NCBI GenBank assembly: GCA_964631745.1
Contig: CAZVWV010000070.1
Span: forward strand, 1-19,025
DNA length: 19,025 nucleotides
Reading direction: 5' to 3'
DNA from: CAZVWV01 sp964631745
GTDB taxonomy: Bacteria > Bdellovibrionota_C > UBA2361 > JBGSMV01
Part shown: positions 6,351-14,581 of the stretch, in pieces
Layout: the number at the start of each line of letters is the position of its first letter
Numbering within the stretch: position 1 is the stretch's first letter
The notes under the pieces: model-generated
Databases searched by the model: none
The model's input: the letters and a program-made list of their open reading frames with translations, nothing else
Told to the model about the DNA's origin: nothing
Program-made: the position numbers and the translations under genes

Positions 6351-6925
6351 GCTCTGAAAACGAAGTCATAAACAGCCCCAGTAACAACCAGGTGTGGCTC
6401 ACAAGCTTTGGCGATCTTTTGACACTCTTGCTAAGTTTTTTTATAGCCGTAATTGCGCTCAGTCCGTTAAATCCTGCCGTGAAAGACGGGCTAAGTGTTG
6501 GCAAGCATGAGATAAATTCTGTGATCGAGCCGCGCTTGACGAAAAAAAGCTCGGATGGCACCTATGTTGCAAAATTAAGTCAGGTGAAAGGCGCCAAGCG
6601 CGGTTTAAAATCGTTGCTTCTTAGGTTTTCCGGCAGAGACTTTGTTCTGAATCGAAATGGATTTAGACGAATGGCCGAAAGGCGGCTCAGAAAAGCTGTC
6701 TCTTTAGGTGGTTACGCTACAGGCTTGGCGCTAGTAGGTACATGTTCCACCGCACTGGGGGAGGACGCCTGGAGCCGCTCTGAGGAGTACGCCTTAGCAC
6801 TTAGACGTCAACTTATTGACGCCGGAGTTAAGAGTGCAGGCGTCAAAATGCAGGTGTTTGGACCCCACTGCCAAAGGGTTGGAAGTGAAGGGACTTTGGC
6901 TACGGTAAGTTTTTCGAGCTTTTAA
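6347..6925 (+). CDS. motB: Flagellar stator protein MotB (short, eroded peptidoglycan-binding motifs)
   Basis: A 192-residue protein. Residues 17-40 (WLTSFGDLLTLLLSFFIAV) match the MotB helix, with Asp23 as the ion-binding aspartate. The C-terminal part keeps the outline of an OmpA-like domain (GRDFVLNRNGF at 96-106, a strand ALVGTC at 128-133, a helix at 144-158 and a strand at 165-172). However, the GHTD-type Asp is replaced (VGTCS), and the Arg of the LSxxRA helix is Tyr (SEEYALAL). Both are residues that contact diaminopimelate in canonical PAL/MotB proteins. It is shorter than typical MotB (230-310 residues). The start overlaps the previous stop by 4 bases, and fliL begins one base after its stop. 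The assignment rests on the helix and on motA upstream. Confidence 0.75.
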   Translation: MSSENEVINSPSNNQVWLTSFGDLLTLLLSFFIAVIALSPLNPAVKDGLSVGKHEINSVIEPRLTKKSSDGTYVAKLSQVKGAKRGLKSLLLRFSGRDFVLNRNGFRRMAERRLRKAVSLGGYATGLALVGTCSTALGEDAWSRSEEYALALRRQLIDAGVKSAGVKMQVFGPHCQRVGSEGTLATVSFSSF

Positions 6926-6926
6926 A

Positions 6927-7499
6927 ATGGCTGACGATAAGAAAGAAAAGAAAGACGAGAAAGGCAAGGGCGAGGAAGCCGCGCCGCAAGCCGCGCCGAC
7001 CAAGAGCAAAAAGAAGCTCTTCATAATTATTGGAGCGGTGGTGTTTCTAATTGCTGCCATCGGTGCGCCTGTGGCGTACATGTCCTTAAGGCCCAAAAAT
7101 GACCAGACCCAAGAGCTCGCCGGTGATGCCGCTTCTGAAGATTCTGAAACAGGCTCGCTTGAGGGCAGCGCCGACGAAGATCAACTTCAGGAAGGCGAGA
7201 AGGCGCTCGGTGCGATTTTTCCGCTGGAGAGTTTCGTAGTGAATCTCCAAGGCGGACGTTACATCAGATGTCAGGTGCAGCTAGAGTTCGAAGAGCGTGA
7301 CGTGCCTCAGAGATTTTATCAGAGGCTTGTGCCGATCAGGGACTCGATGATTCGGTTGTTGGCCGGGAAGACCGCCGAAGATATGGTCAGTGAGAAGGGC
7401 AAGGATGGTCTCAAGGTTCAAGTGAAGGATACCGTTAACGAAATCCTGAAGAAGGAAGAAGTTAAGAACGTCTATTTTACGCAGTTTGTGGTGCAATGA
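6927..7499 (+). CDS. fliL: Flagellar basal body-associated protein FliL
   Basis: A 190-residue protein that surrounds and stabilises the stator at the basal body. A Lys/Glu-rich cytoplasmic N-terminus (1-30) is followed by one membrane helix (31-51) and an acidic, low-complexity periplasmic linker (55-95). The conserved domain starts at FPLESFVVNL (about 98-107), continues through YIRCQVQLEFE, and ends in the family-typical NVYFTQFVVQ. Placement directly after MotB and before fliM, with a 4-base overlap into fliM, is the classical order. No ribosome binding site is evident at the start, so coupling to motB is likely. Confidence 0.95.
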   Translation: MADDKKEKKDEKGKGEEAAPQAAPTKSKKKLFIIIGAVVFLIAAIGAPVAYMSLRPKNDQTQELAGDAASEDSETGSLEGSADEDQLQEGEKALGAIFPLESFVVNLQGGRYIRCQVQLEFEERDVPQRFYQRLVPIRDSMIRLLAGKTAEDMVSEKGKDGLKVQVKDTVNEILKKEEVKNVYFTQFVVQ

Positions 7500-8527
7500 A
7501 TCAGATTCTAACCCAAGATGAAATTAACTCGCTCTTACGAGGGCTCTCTGATAGCGAGGTTGAAAAGGACGCCGTTGACTCGGTTGATCCTAAAGCGCCT
7601 CAGGCCAAGAAGTTCGATCTTGCCAATCAAGAGCGAATTATCCGCGGCCGTATGCCCACCATGGAGCTTATTCATGATCGCTTCGCGCGTCAGTTCAGAA
7701 CATCGCTGGCAAAATTCTTAGGGCGCACCTGTTTCGCTAACGTGGGCGGGATTGAGATGATCAAGTTCGGTCTTTTCATGAAGAAGTTGCCGCTGCCTTC
7801 GTCGCTACATATTTTTAGAATGCCGCCGTTGTCAGGTTACGCCTTAATGGTGGTCTCGTCCCCTCTGGTGTTTGGAATCGTAGACAGTTTGTTCGGTGGC
7901 AGTGGGCAGGGACGCGTGAAGATTGAAGGGCGCGAGTATACTCCCATCGAGAGCCGTTTAATCGGTAAGGTGGTGATGATGGCCCTTGAGGTTCTAAAAG
8001 ACGCCTGGGCGCCGATTCATCCGGTTGATTTTGTTTATGTAAGATCCGAATTCAACCCGTTGGCTATCGCGATTGTGCCACCCACGGATGTGGTCATCAT
8101 CGTGACGATTGAAGTGGAGTTGGAGCAAGAAAGCACGACTCTCACGCTTTGTACCCCTTACTCAACCATTGAGCCGCTGCGCGGAAAATTGGCGACCGGT
8201 TTCCAAAGCACGCGCTTGGAGGTCGACTCCGGTGTGGCCAAACGTATGGAGAAGAGCGTTCGTCAAACGGTGGCAGATGTCAGCGTTCAACTGGCCGAGG
8301 GACGAATTCAAACCAGAGATCTTTTGAAGCTCCAGGCTGGAGATGTCGTTACCATGGAAACTAATCCATCGGACGAAGCCTTAATCAAGATCGAGGGCAC
8401 TCCCAAATTTTATAGCTATGTAGGCAGTTACCGCGGTAATCGGGCGGCGCGCATCTCACGCGCAATTCCGGCTCGCGATATGATTAATTATTTCAACAGA
8501 CAGGAGCTATTGAAACATGGCAAGTGA
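7496..8527 (+). CDS. fliM: Flagellar motor switch protein FliM
   Basis: A 343-residue C-ring protein that binds phospho-CheY and sets rotation direction. The N-terminal ILTQDEINSLLRGL (4-17) is the CheY-binding motif. The middle domain begins with FDLANQERIIRGRMP (40-54) and carries the GGSG motif at 134-137. The C-terminal SpoA-like domain includes VQLAEGRIQTRDLLKLQAGDV. Length is normal. The ATG overlaps the fliL stop by 4 bases, and fliN starts 11 bases before its end. Keeping the CheY motif implies a chemotaxis system elsewhere in the genome. Confidence 0.97.
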   Translation: MNQILTQDEINSLLRGLSDSEVEKDAVDSVDPKAPQAKKFDLANQERIIRGRMPTMELIHDRFARQFRTSLAKFLGRTCFANVGGIEMIKFGLFMKKLPLPSSLHIFRMPPLSGYALMVVSSPLVFGIVDSLFGGSGQGRVKIEGREYTPIESRLIGKVVMMALEVLKDAWAPIHPVDFVYVRSEFNPLAIAIVPPTDVVIIVTIEVELEQESTTLTLCTPYSTIEPLRGKLATGFQSTRLEVDSGVAKRMEKSVRQTVADVSVQLAEGRIQTRDLLKLQAGDVVTMETNPSDEALIKIEGTPKFYSYVGSYRGNRAARISRAIPARDMINYFNRQELLKHGK

Positions 8528-8864
8528 TGATATCGGTCAACAACTAGAAGGGGTAGCTTCGGCTGCCGAAGGTGTGGCTGGCGCGGCGACCGCAGCGGCG
8601 GCTAGAGAGTCACGCACGCTTGAATTCATCTTAGACGTTACCTTGCAGGTAACGGTCGAGGTGGGAAGGGCGCGCATGACCATTCAGGATATCTTGCAGC
8701 TCGGTCAGGGATCCGTGGTCGAGCTGGAGAAATTGGCGGGCGAGCCGCTCGATATCTATGTGAACGGAAAACATGTGGCGCGCGGTGAGGCTGTAATCGT
8801 GAATGAAAAGTTCGGCGTGCGCCTAACTGATATTATATCTCCGGAAGAACGGGTGGATGTATGA
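8517..8864 (+). CDS. fliN: Flagellar motor switch protein FliN
   Basis: A 115-residue C-ring component that partners FliM and docks the export ATPase complex through FliH. Residues 1-32 are a variable Ala/Glu-rich leader. Residues 38-111 form the SpoA domain, with VTVEVGRARM, DILQLGQGSVVEL, GEPLDIYVNG and RGEAVIVNEKFGVRLTDI, all FliN hallmarks. It starts within fliM (11-base overlap) with AGGAG at 8502-8506 upstream, and it ends in a 4-base overlap with fliO. Length is that of short, single-domain FliN. Confidence 0.97.
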   Translation: MASDDIGQQLEGVASAAEGVAGAATAAAARESRTLEFILDVTLQVTVEVGRARMTIQDILQLGQGSVVELEKLAGEPLDIYVNGKHVARGEAVIVNEKFGVRLTDIISPEERVDV

Positions 8865-9319
8865 TTGTGCGTTGGCTTATAAGTATGGTGCTGATCTGTT
8901 GTGGCTTTGTGGTGAGTCCGGCTTGGGCGGAACCGGAACCATCGCTGGCTCAGAGGTTGATGCTGAAGGAGACCACCGCCAAGGTGCAGGCCCCCGAGGA
9001 TAATTTGGGGAACTCGGCATTGCGATTGGTTCAAGGGTTGGGTATCTGCTTAGGGGCTCTTGGTATACTGATATTCACTCTCAGAAAAAAAATAAAAGGA
9101 AATTTTCAATTTAGCTCGAAACGCATGCGTGTGCTGGAGCGAATGCCGCTGACATCGAAGACGACGCTGCTTCTGGTTCAGATGGACAGTAAGACTATTA
9201 TGTTGGCGGTTGGAGGCGAGAAAGTTTCATTCGCCGACAACGAAGGCACGTTTAATATCGGCGAAGCCAGCGCAGTTGAGGTGGGGGAATGGGATCGAAA
9301 AATACCCGCTACAGCTTAG
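8861..9319 (+). CDS. fliO: Flagellar biosynthetic protein FliO
   Basis: A 152-residue membrane protein that assists assembly of the FliP ring of the flagellar type III export gate. The first 23 residues look like a signal peptide (ending AWA). A second hydrophobic segment at about 57-75 is followed by a basic stretch. Then comes the FliO cytoplasmic domain, with RMRVLERMPLTSKTTLLLVQMDSKTIMLAVG and a Glu/Asp-rich end. It overlaps fliN by 4 bases and fliP by 31 bases. FliO is poorly conserved, so the call also relies on its position between fliN and fliP. Confidence 0.9.
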   Translation: MIVRWLISMVLICCGFVVSPAWAEPEPSLAQRLMLKETTAKVQAPEDNLGNSALRLVQGLGICLGALGILIFTLRKKIKGNFQFSSKRMRVLERMPLTSKTTLLLVQMDSKTIMLAVGGEKVSFADNEGTFNIGEASAVEVGEWDRKIPATA

Positions 9320-10059
9320 CGGTTCTAACATTGCTCATTTGCTTGCCACTGCCGTTACTGGCGGAGGAGGCCAAAATGTTGCCCGATATCGCCATTAACA
9401 TTGGCGGAAGTCAGCTTGCGAGCGATGGTCAGATGTCCGCCGCCTTAAAGATCGTGTTCTTGCTGACGGCGCTCTCGTTCGCCCCGGCCATGATGGTTAC
9501 GATGACGTGCTTCACCAGAATTGCAGTGGTGCTTGGAATGGTAAGAACCTCGTTGGGCGTGCAATCAATGCCCCCGAATACGGTCATTACCGGGCTATCT
9601 TTGTTTCTAACTTTTGCCATCATGAATCCGGTATTTACAAGGATGTATGATGAGGGTGTCAAGCCGTTTATGGACGGTCAGATGGAGCAGTCACAGGCCA
9701 TTGAAAAAACCTTTGGGCCCTTAAAGGAATTTTTGGTGAGGCATTCGAGGGAGAAGGATATTCAGCTCTTCTTGGATATTACGCGCTCTGAGCCACCAAA
9801 AGAGATCTCGGATGTCTCCATGGCGGTGGCGGTGCCCTCGTTTGTTTTGGGTGAACTCAATACTGCTTTTCAGATCGGATTTTTAATTGCGCTGCCATTC
9901 TTGGTGTTGGATATGGTGGTGTCATCGGTGCTGACATCATTAAGTATGATCACTTTGCCGCCCGTGGTGATCTCGTTACCGCTTAAGTTAATGCTCTTTG
10001 TCGTAGTGGATGGATGGCATCTCGTGATCGAGTCGCTTGTGCATACATACAAGGTTTAA
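9289..10059 (+). CDS. fliP: Flagellar export gate protein FliP
   Basis: A 256-residue core subunit of the type III export gate. It has a cleavable-type signal peptide (1-25, ending LLA), as many FliP proteins do. The signature TCFTRIAVVLGMVRTSLG lies at 73-90, followed by NTVITGLSLFLTF. The second signature is VPSFVLGELNTAFQIGF (182-198), then LVLDMVVSSVLTSLSMITLPP. The chosen ATG lies inside fliO and has GAGGTG (9278-9283) at good spacing. This start keeps the whole signal peptide. Confidence 0.97.
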   Translation: MGSKNTRYSLAVLTLLICLPLPLLAEEAKMLPDIAINIGGSQLASDGQMSAALKIVFLLTALSFAPAMMVTMTCFTRIAVVLGMVRTSLGVQSMPPNTVITGLSLFLTFAIMNPVFTRMYDEGVKPFMDGQMEQSQAIEKTFGPLKEFLVRHSREKDIQLFLDITRSEPPKEISDVSMAVAVPSFVLGELNTAFQIGFLIALPFLVLDMVVSSVLTSLSMITLPPVVISLPLKLMLFVVVDGWHLVIESLVHTYKV

Positions 10060-10075
10060 ACAAGGTTAGAGTATT

Positions 10076-10345
10076 ATGGGACCAGATGAGTTTTTAATGG
10101 TAGGGCAGTTTGGTCTAAAGACAGCCATCTTTATTTGCGCACCCGTGCTTGTTTTTGGCCTAGTTGCCGGATTGGCTATCAGTATCTTCCAAGCTGCCTC
10201 GCAGATTAACGATGCTTCGTTGGCGTTTATTCCAAAGATCGGCGCTGCAGTAATGGGGATTATTATCTTCGGGCCTTTTATGCTGAACCGTTTGGCCTCT
10301 TTTACCACTTGGGTCTATATGCAGATCCCAAATATCACGCAGTGA
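10076..10345 (+). CDS. fliQ: Flagellar export gate protein FliQ
   Basis: An 89-residue subunit with two membrane helices (about 15-38 and 53-74). The family signature is present around residues 35-55 (ISIFQAASQIND, then LAFIPKI). FliQ packs around the FliP-FliR complex in the export gate. Length is exactly typical. It lies 16 bases after fliP with AAGG at 10062-10065 upstream, and fliR begins 4 bases after its stop. Confidence 0.97.
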   Translation: MGPDEFLMVGQFGLKTAIFICAPVLVFGLVAGLAISIFQAASQINDASLAFIPKIGAAVMGIIIFGPFMLNRLASFTTWVYMQIPNITQ

Positions 10346-10349
10346 TCTG

Positions 10350-11153
10350 ATGGCACCTACGGCAAATGCTTTTTTTGGGCTAAAACTCCTAGAGAGTTTA
10401 CCAGTAGCCTGGACGTTTTTGCTTTTTGCCGTGCGCTTCTCAGGCATGATGGTGATTATACCCGGAATAGGGGGCAGCTTTTCTGGAATGGTCGTGAGAT
10501 ACCCGGCTGTTTTGGCTTTGGCATTCGCTGCGACTGCCTCGGGTGTGCAGTCTACTATTCCTGAGAATCCCGCGCTGCTCTTGGTTCAAGCCTCCTCGGA
10601 ATTTATCTATGGCTACGCCATCGGTTTGGTGCCGATGATGATGGTGGCGGGGGCACAGATGGCTGGGTTTCTCTCTGGAACAAGTATGGGACTGGGTGCA
10701 GGAAACTTGATAGACCCGTCCCTTGGGCAGCCGGCACCGGATGTGGCCAGAATTTTGGGAGATCTTTTCATACTAATGTTTTTAATATTTGGCGGGCACT
10801 ATGCGGTGATTAGGGCGGTGGCTGGCAGCGAAGGACAGCTTGTGCCAGGCAGTCTTGCTATTACGGATCTTTCCTTGCCGTTTATAATTCAGCAAACCAC
10901 GCAGATCTTTAAAGCAGGGATATTGATCTCAGCGCCGGTGGTGGTTGCCTTGCTTTTGACGCAGTTTATGATGGGCTTGCTAACGAAAGCCGTGCCGACC
11001 ATAAACGTGTTTGTGGTGAGCTTCCCGATAACGATCGGTATTGGGCTGGTCCTTACGATGCTTTCGCTGCCGGAGATTGTAATTTTTATGCGCTCGGAGT
11101 TAGCCGGGTTAGATGCAAACGTTCTTAATTTTGCGGCGGAGTTCCAGCCCTGA
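10350..11153 (+). CDS. fliR: Flagellar export gate protein FliR
   Basis: A 267-residue polytopic export gate subunit. Family features are visible along its length: FAVRFSGMMVIIPGIGG near residues 26-42, FIYGYAIGLVPMMMV, a Gly-rich segment with LIDPSLGQ, and NVFVVSFPITIGIGL near residues 219-233. Length is normal. It is separated from fliQ by 4 bases and has no clear ribosome binding site, so coupling is likely. The next gene starts only after a 183-base gap. Confidence 0.96.
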   Translation: MAPTANAFFGLKLLESLPVAWTFLLFAVRFSGMMVIIPGIGGSFSGMVVRYPAVLALAFAATASGVQSTIPENPALLLVQASSEFIYGYAIGLVPMMMVAGAQMAGFLSGTSMGLGAGNLIDPSLGQPAPDVARILGDLFILMFLIFGGHYAVIRAVAGSEGQLVPGSLAITDLSLPFIIQQTTQIFKAGILISAPVVVALLLTQFMMGLLTKAVPTINVFVVSFPITIGIGLVLTMLSLPEIVIFMRSELAGLDANVLNFAAEFQP

Positions 11154-11170
11154 TATGTAAGTGACATAAG

Positions 11171-11208
11171 TTTGACGCGAATAGTCAAATCGCCTCTTCG
11201 AAATCGAA
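11171..11208. repeat. Two inverted repeats in the fliR-flhB gap
   Basis: TTTGAC (11171-11176) and GTCAAA (11184-11189) are perfect 6-bp arms around 7 bases. TTCGA (11197-11201) and TCGAA (11204-11208) are perfect 5-bp arms around AA. They lie about 93-56 bases before the +1 predicted from the sigma-54-like element at 11238-11253. They could bind a regulator. Neither is followed by a T-tract, so they do not look like terminators. Confidence 0.4.
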
Positions 11209-11237
11209 AAAACACAAGTATATTCAAGGAATTGAAG

Positions 11238-11253
11238 CGGCATGCTGCTTGCT
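11238..11253 (+). promoter_or_regulatory. Sigma-54-like (-24/-12) promoter candidate before flhB
   Basis: CGGCAT, five bases, then TTGCT. GGCA (11239-11242) and TTGC (11249-11252) match the sigma-54 core, with GG and GC in exact 12-base phase. The final T fits the TTGCW form. Predicted +1 is near 11264, giving a leader of about 73 bases before flhB. It lies in the only long gap of the export-gate gene run, which is what an internal promoter would explain. The match is weaker than that before motA. Confidence 0.5.
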
Positions 11254-11336
11254 TTACTACAGAGTTGGAGCAGTCTACCAGATTACTGGTATGGCGTTTC
11301 CCTGTACTCAAAGTGGCATAAGAGCACATATAAACC

Positions 11337-12437
11337 ATGGCAGAGTTTTCAACCCCCGAACAGCGCACTGAGTTGCCTACCGACCGGCGCATGCAGCACT
11401 TGCGCAAAGAGGGAGCCATACATCTTTCGCAGGATGTTGCCAATGTGATCTCGATGATCACGGGGTTTCTGATGTTGAAAGTTCTCTGGATCTGGATTTA
11501 CTCAGATGTTCAACAAGTTATGACGAGGGCCTTTAAAGCCATCGCAAATCCGCCGCCTTTTGAAGCGCTGGTGCTTAGAAAGGGGTTTATTGAGCTCACA
11601 ATACTGGTGGCGCCGGCGTTGCTGGCTCTCATGGCTGTGGTCGCCACGGTAGCTTCCTTCGCTGTGTTGCTTCAGACTAAATTTAATTTCAAAGAACGTA
11701 AGTTCCAGTTCAAGTTCAATTTACTCAATCCTATCAGCGGCATTAAGCGCATTTTCTCAGTGCATGGAGTATTCAATACCCTGAAATCGATCGCCAAACT
11801 GTGCCTGATGTTGCCTGTCGCATACTTCGGTTTGAAGAGCCTAGCACCGGAGATGCTCTCTCTGGTGCATACTTCCGTGCCGGAGATCCTGCATTACACA
11901 GGAGGAGCCATGTGGAAGCTCTTCTGGAAGCTCACCTATATTTTGATAGCGCTGGCTCTGATCGATTATGTGTGGGGGAAGTATCAGTGGCTCAAGATGA
12001 ACAAGATGACCAAAGACGAAGTTAAAGATGAACGTAAGTCGATTGAAGGTGATGAAGAAACCCGCAGAAGGATCATGTGGAAAGGTATTAACCGCGTGAT
12101 GCAACGCATCAAACAGGGCGTGAAGAAAGCAGATGTGGTGGTGACGAACCCTACCCATTTCGCAGTAGCGCTCAAGTACGATCGCAATAATATGGATGCG
12201 CCGGTGGTGGTTGCCAAAGGTGTAGACTTTATGGCGTTAAAGATTAGAGAACTTGCCAAGGATGCTAATGTGCCAATCGTTGAGAGAAGGGAGTTGGCGC
12301 GGGCGCTTTACTCTTCGGTGGAAGTGGGCAAGGAGATCCCCTACGAGCTATTTAAGGCGGTTGCGGAAGTGTTGGCGTATGTTTACAAACTTCGCAACCC
12401 TTGGGCTAATCGTCAAGCAGCCGGAGCTAGATCATGA
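11337..12437 (+). CDS. flhB: Flagellar export switch protein FlhB
   Basis: A 366-residue protein that switches export from rod/hook to filament substrates. Four membrane segments lie in the first 215 residues. The linker KMNKMTKDEVKDERK leads into the cytoplasmic domain. The autocleavage motif NPTH is at residues 271-274, followed by FAVALKYD. The opening (EFSTPEQRTE, then RKEGAI) is typical. The start is fixed by an in-frame stop (TAA) six bases upstream. No clear Shine-Dalgarno precedes the ATG, which is odd for the first gene after a gap. It overlaps flhA by 4 bases. Confidence 0.97.
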   Translation: MAEFSTPEQRTELPTDRRMQHLRKEGAIHLSQDVANVISMITGFLMLKVLWIWIYSDVQQVMTRAFKAIANPPPFEALVLRKGFIELTILVAPALLALMAVVATVASFAVLLQTKFNFKERKFQFKFNLLNPISGIKRIFSVHGVFNTLKSIAKLCLMLPVAYFGLKSLAPEMLSLVHTSVPEILHYTGGAMWKLFWKLTYILIALALIDYVWGKYQWLKMNKMTKDEVKDERKSIEGDEETRRRIMWKGINRVMQRIKQGVKKADVVVTNPTHFAVALKYDRNNMDAPVVVAKGVDFMALKIRELAKDANVPIVERRELARALYSSVEVGKEIPYELFKAVAEVLAYVYKLRNPWANRQAAGARS

Positions 12438-14509
12438 AGTCCGAAGTCTTAGCCAAGCCCTCGATCAAGCATTTAGTGATTCCTGTGGCCTTGGTGGGAA
12501 TTCTTTGTATATTGTTGATCCCGCTGCCGACCGGACTGTTGGATGTATTCCTGGCGCTTAATATTACGATCTCGATGGTGGTGCTGTTCGTGTCCTTGTA
12601 CATGGAAAGAGCTCTGATGTTCACTTCCTTTCCGGCACTGCTGCTTCTGACAACCCTATTTCGATTGGCCATGAATATCGCGGCCACACGTTTAATTTTG
12701 CTCAACGGACATACAGGAACGGATGCGGCTGGGCATGTGATCAAAGCCTTTGGTGAGTTTGTGATCGGCGGAAATTTCGTGATTGGGGTGGTCGTATACT
12801 TGGCCATTAGCATTATTAATTTGCGGGTAATAACCAAGGGTACTGGGCGCATCGCCGAAGTGGCAGCGCGCTTCACTTTGGATGCCATGCCAGGTAAGCA
12901 GATGGCGATCGATTCTGATCTTAACATCGGGTTGATAAATGAATCTGAGGCCAAGCAGCGCCGTAAAGAACTATCTATGGAAGCCGAATTTTATGGGGCC
13001 ATGGATGGTGCCGCGAAATTCGTGAGCGGAGACGCTTCTGCTATGGTCTTTATTACAGGTATTAACATAATCGGCGGACTCTTCGTGGGAGTTGTGCAAA
13101 AGGGGATGGATTGGATCCACGCCGCCCAAGTCTATACCTTGCTTACCATCGGAGATGGGCTTGTGGCGCAGATGCCCTCTGTGATTATTTCAACAGCCTC
13201 CGGACTAATTGTGGCACGGGCAGCCTCTGGCGAAGATCTAAATGCTGAAGTGCTTGGGCAGTTATACAAATCTGATAAGCCGTTGATGCTAACTTCCATG
13301 GTGTGTTTAGGGTTAGCGCTTGTCCCGGGATTGCCGTTCTTGCCCTTTATCGCATTGGCAGGTTCGGTGGGCGCGATGGCTGTCACTCGCAGAAAAGCCA
13401 TCACGAAGGCCGCTCAGACCAAGCCGCTTGAGGAAAAGGCCGCTAAGGACGCTAATGCGCCAAAACCCGGTAGCACGGAGGAGGTCACCAAGCTCTTACA
13501 GATCGACACACTTGAGCTTGAAGTCGGGTATGAATTGGTCTCGCTTGTAGAAGGCGGGGATTTGGTTGAGCGTATCCGTTCGATTAGAAGACAGTTTGCT
13601 ATAGATTATGGGTTTATCGTGCCGGCCATCCACATTAGAGATAACGTGCGCATTAAACCGGGCGAATATCGTTTGATGCTAAAGGGCGCGCTAATCGGGT
13701 CAGGGGAATTAAAGAGTAGACACTTGTTGGCGATGGATCCCGGTGGGATAACGAATCCGGTGACCGGGACTGCAACCAAAGAGCCGGCCTTTGGACTTGA
13801 CGCGCTCTGGATTCCTGAAGCTGAAAAGGAGCGCGCTCAGTTTAGTGGGTATACTGTCGTCGATCTATCAACCGTAATAACAACGCATCTGACTGAGATG
13901 GTGCGCTCACATATGGACGAGTTGATTGGGCGACAAGAGGTGCAGCACCTGATTGAGAATCTTAAGAAGGACGCGCCTAAGGTCGTTGAGGAACTTATTC
14001 CCGGATTGTTAACGCTTGGGCAGGTGCAACAGGTTCTTTGCTTGCTGTTAAAAGAGCAGATCAGTATCCGTGATTTACGCACCATTCTTGAGACGCTAGG
14101 TGACTGGGCCCCGCATGTTAAGCATCCAGAGAAATTGGCTGAATATGTGCGCCGAAAGTTGGCGCGTGGGGTCACTTCCAAGTATGTATCTCCCGAGGGG
14201 ATTCTGCCTTTGGCAAGCTTGTCTCCGGCAGTGGAGAAAGTTTTAACGGAAGCCCTACAGCAAACCGATGAAGGATCTTATCTGGCGCTTGAACCCTCCT
14301 ATGCGCAGCGTTTAATCGGGAATGTTAGCAAAGTTTCGGAAAAGTTTGCGGAGGTCGGACAGACTCCAGTGATTTTGGCAGCCGGACATCTGCGGCCGGC
14401 CGTTTATAATTTCTTACGACGTTTTGTGCCAGGAATTGCGGTTATAAGTCATCCTGAAATTGCACCTAGCACTAAGGTTCAGTCACTTGGGGTAATAATA
14501 GTTGACTAG
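12434..14509 (+). CDS. flhA: Flagellar export gate protein FlhA
   Basis: A 691-residue export gate protein that forms the nonameric ring under the gate and docks chaperone-substrate complexes. The N-terminal half holds the membrane helices. The FHIPEP-family signature lies at about residues 129-162 (TKGTGRIAEVAARFTLDAMPGK, then MAIDSDLN). The cytoplasmic half starts near residue 330 and has normal length. The ATG overlaps the flhB stop, with GGAG at 12423-12426. A 72-base gap follows before flhG. In most relatives flhF lies at this place, but it is absent here. Confidence 0.98.
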   Translation: MKSEVLAKPSIKHLVIPVALVGILCILLIPLPTGLLDVFLALNITISMVVLFVSLYMERALMFTSFPALLLLTTLFRLAMNIAATRLILLNGHTGTDAAGHVIKAFGEFVIGGNFVIGVVVYLAISIINLRVITKGTGRIAEVAARFTLDAMPGKQMAIDSDLNIGLINESEAKQRRKELSMEAEFYGAMDGAAKFVSGDASAMVFITGINIIGGLFVGVVQKGMDWIHAAQVYTLLTIGDGLVAQMPSVIISTASGLIVARAASGEDLNAEVLGQLYKSDKPLMLTSMVCLGLALVPGLPFLPFIALAGSVGAMAVTRRKAITKAAQTKPLEEKAAKDANAPKPGSTEEVTKLLQIDTLELEVGYELVSLVEGGDLVERIRSIRRQFAIDYGFIVPAIHIRDNVRIKPGEYRLMLKGALIGSGELKSRHLLAMDPGGITNPVTGTATKEPAFGLDALWIPEAEKERAQFSGYTVVDLSTVITTHLTEMVRSHMDELIGRQEVQHLIENLKKDAPKVVEELIPGLLTLGQVQQVLCLLLKEQISIRDLRTILETLGDWAPHVKHPEKLAEYVRRKLARGVTSKYVSPEGILPLASLSPAVEKVLTEALQQTDEGSYLALEPSYAQRLIGNVSKVSEKFAEVGQTPVILAAGHLRPAVYNFLRRFVPGIAVISHPEIAPSTKVQSLGVIIVD

Positions 14510-14581
14510 AGAGTGATATTTAATAGAGAAGAATTGCTGAGCCCTTCTGGGTAAAACAGTAATCTAACAAAAGGGGAATCT

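Noticed and set aside
11242..11448. Possible 68-residue ORF starting in the fliR-flhB gap and overlapping flhB
   Set aside because: It overlaps flhB by over 100 bases in another frame and its protein resembles nothing. Its start would lie upstream of the +1 predicted from the sigma-54-like element.
14510..14581. Remnant of flhF between flhA and flhG
   Set aside because: The 72 bases are too short and show no trace of GTPase motifs in any frame.
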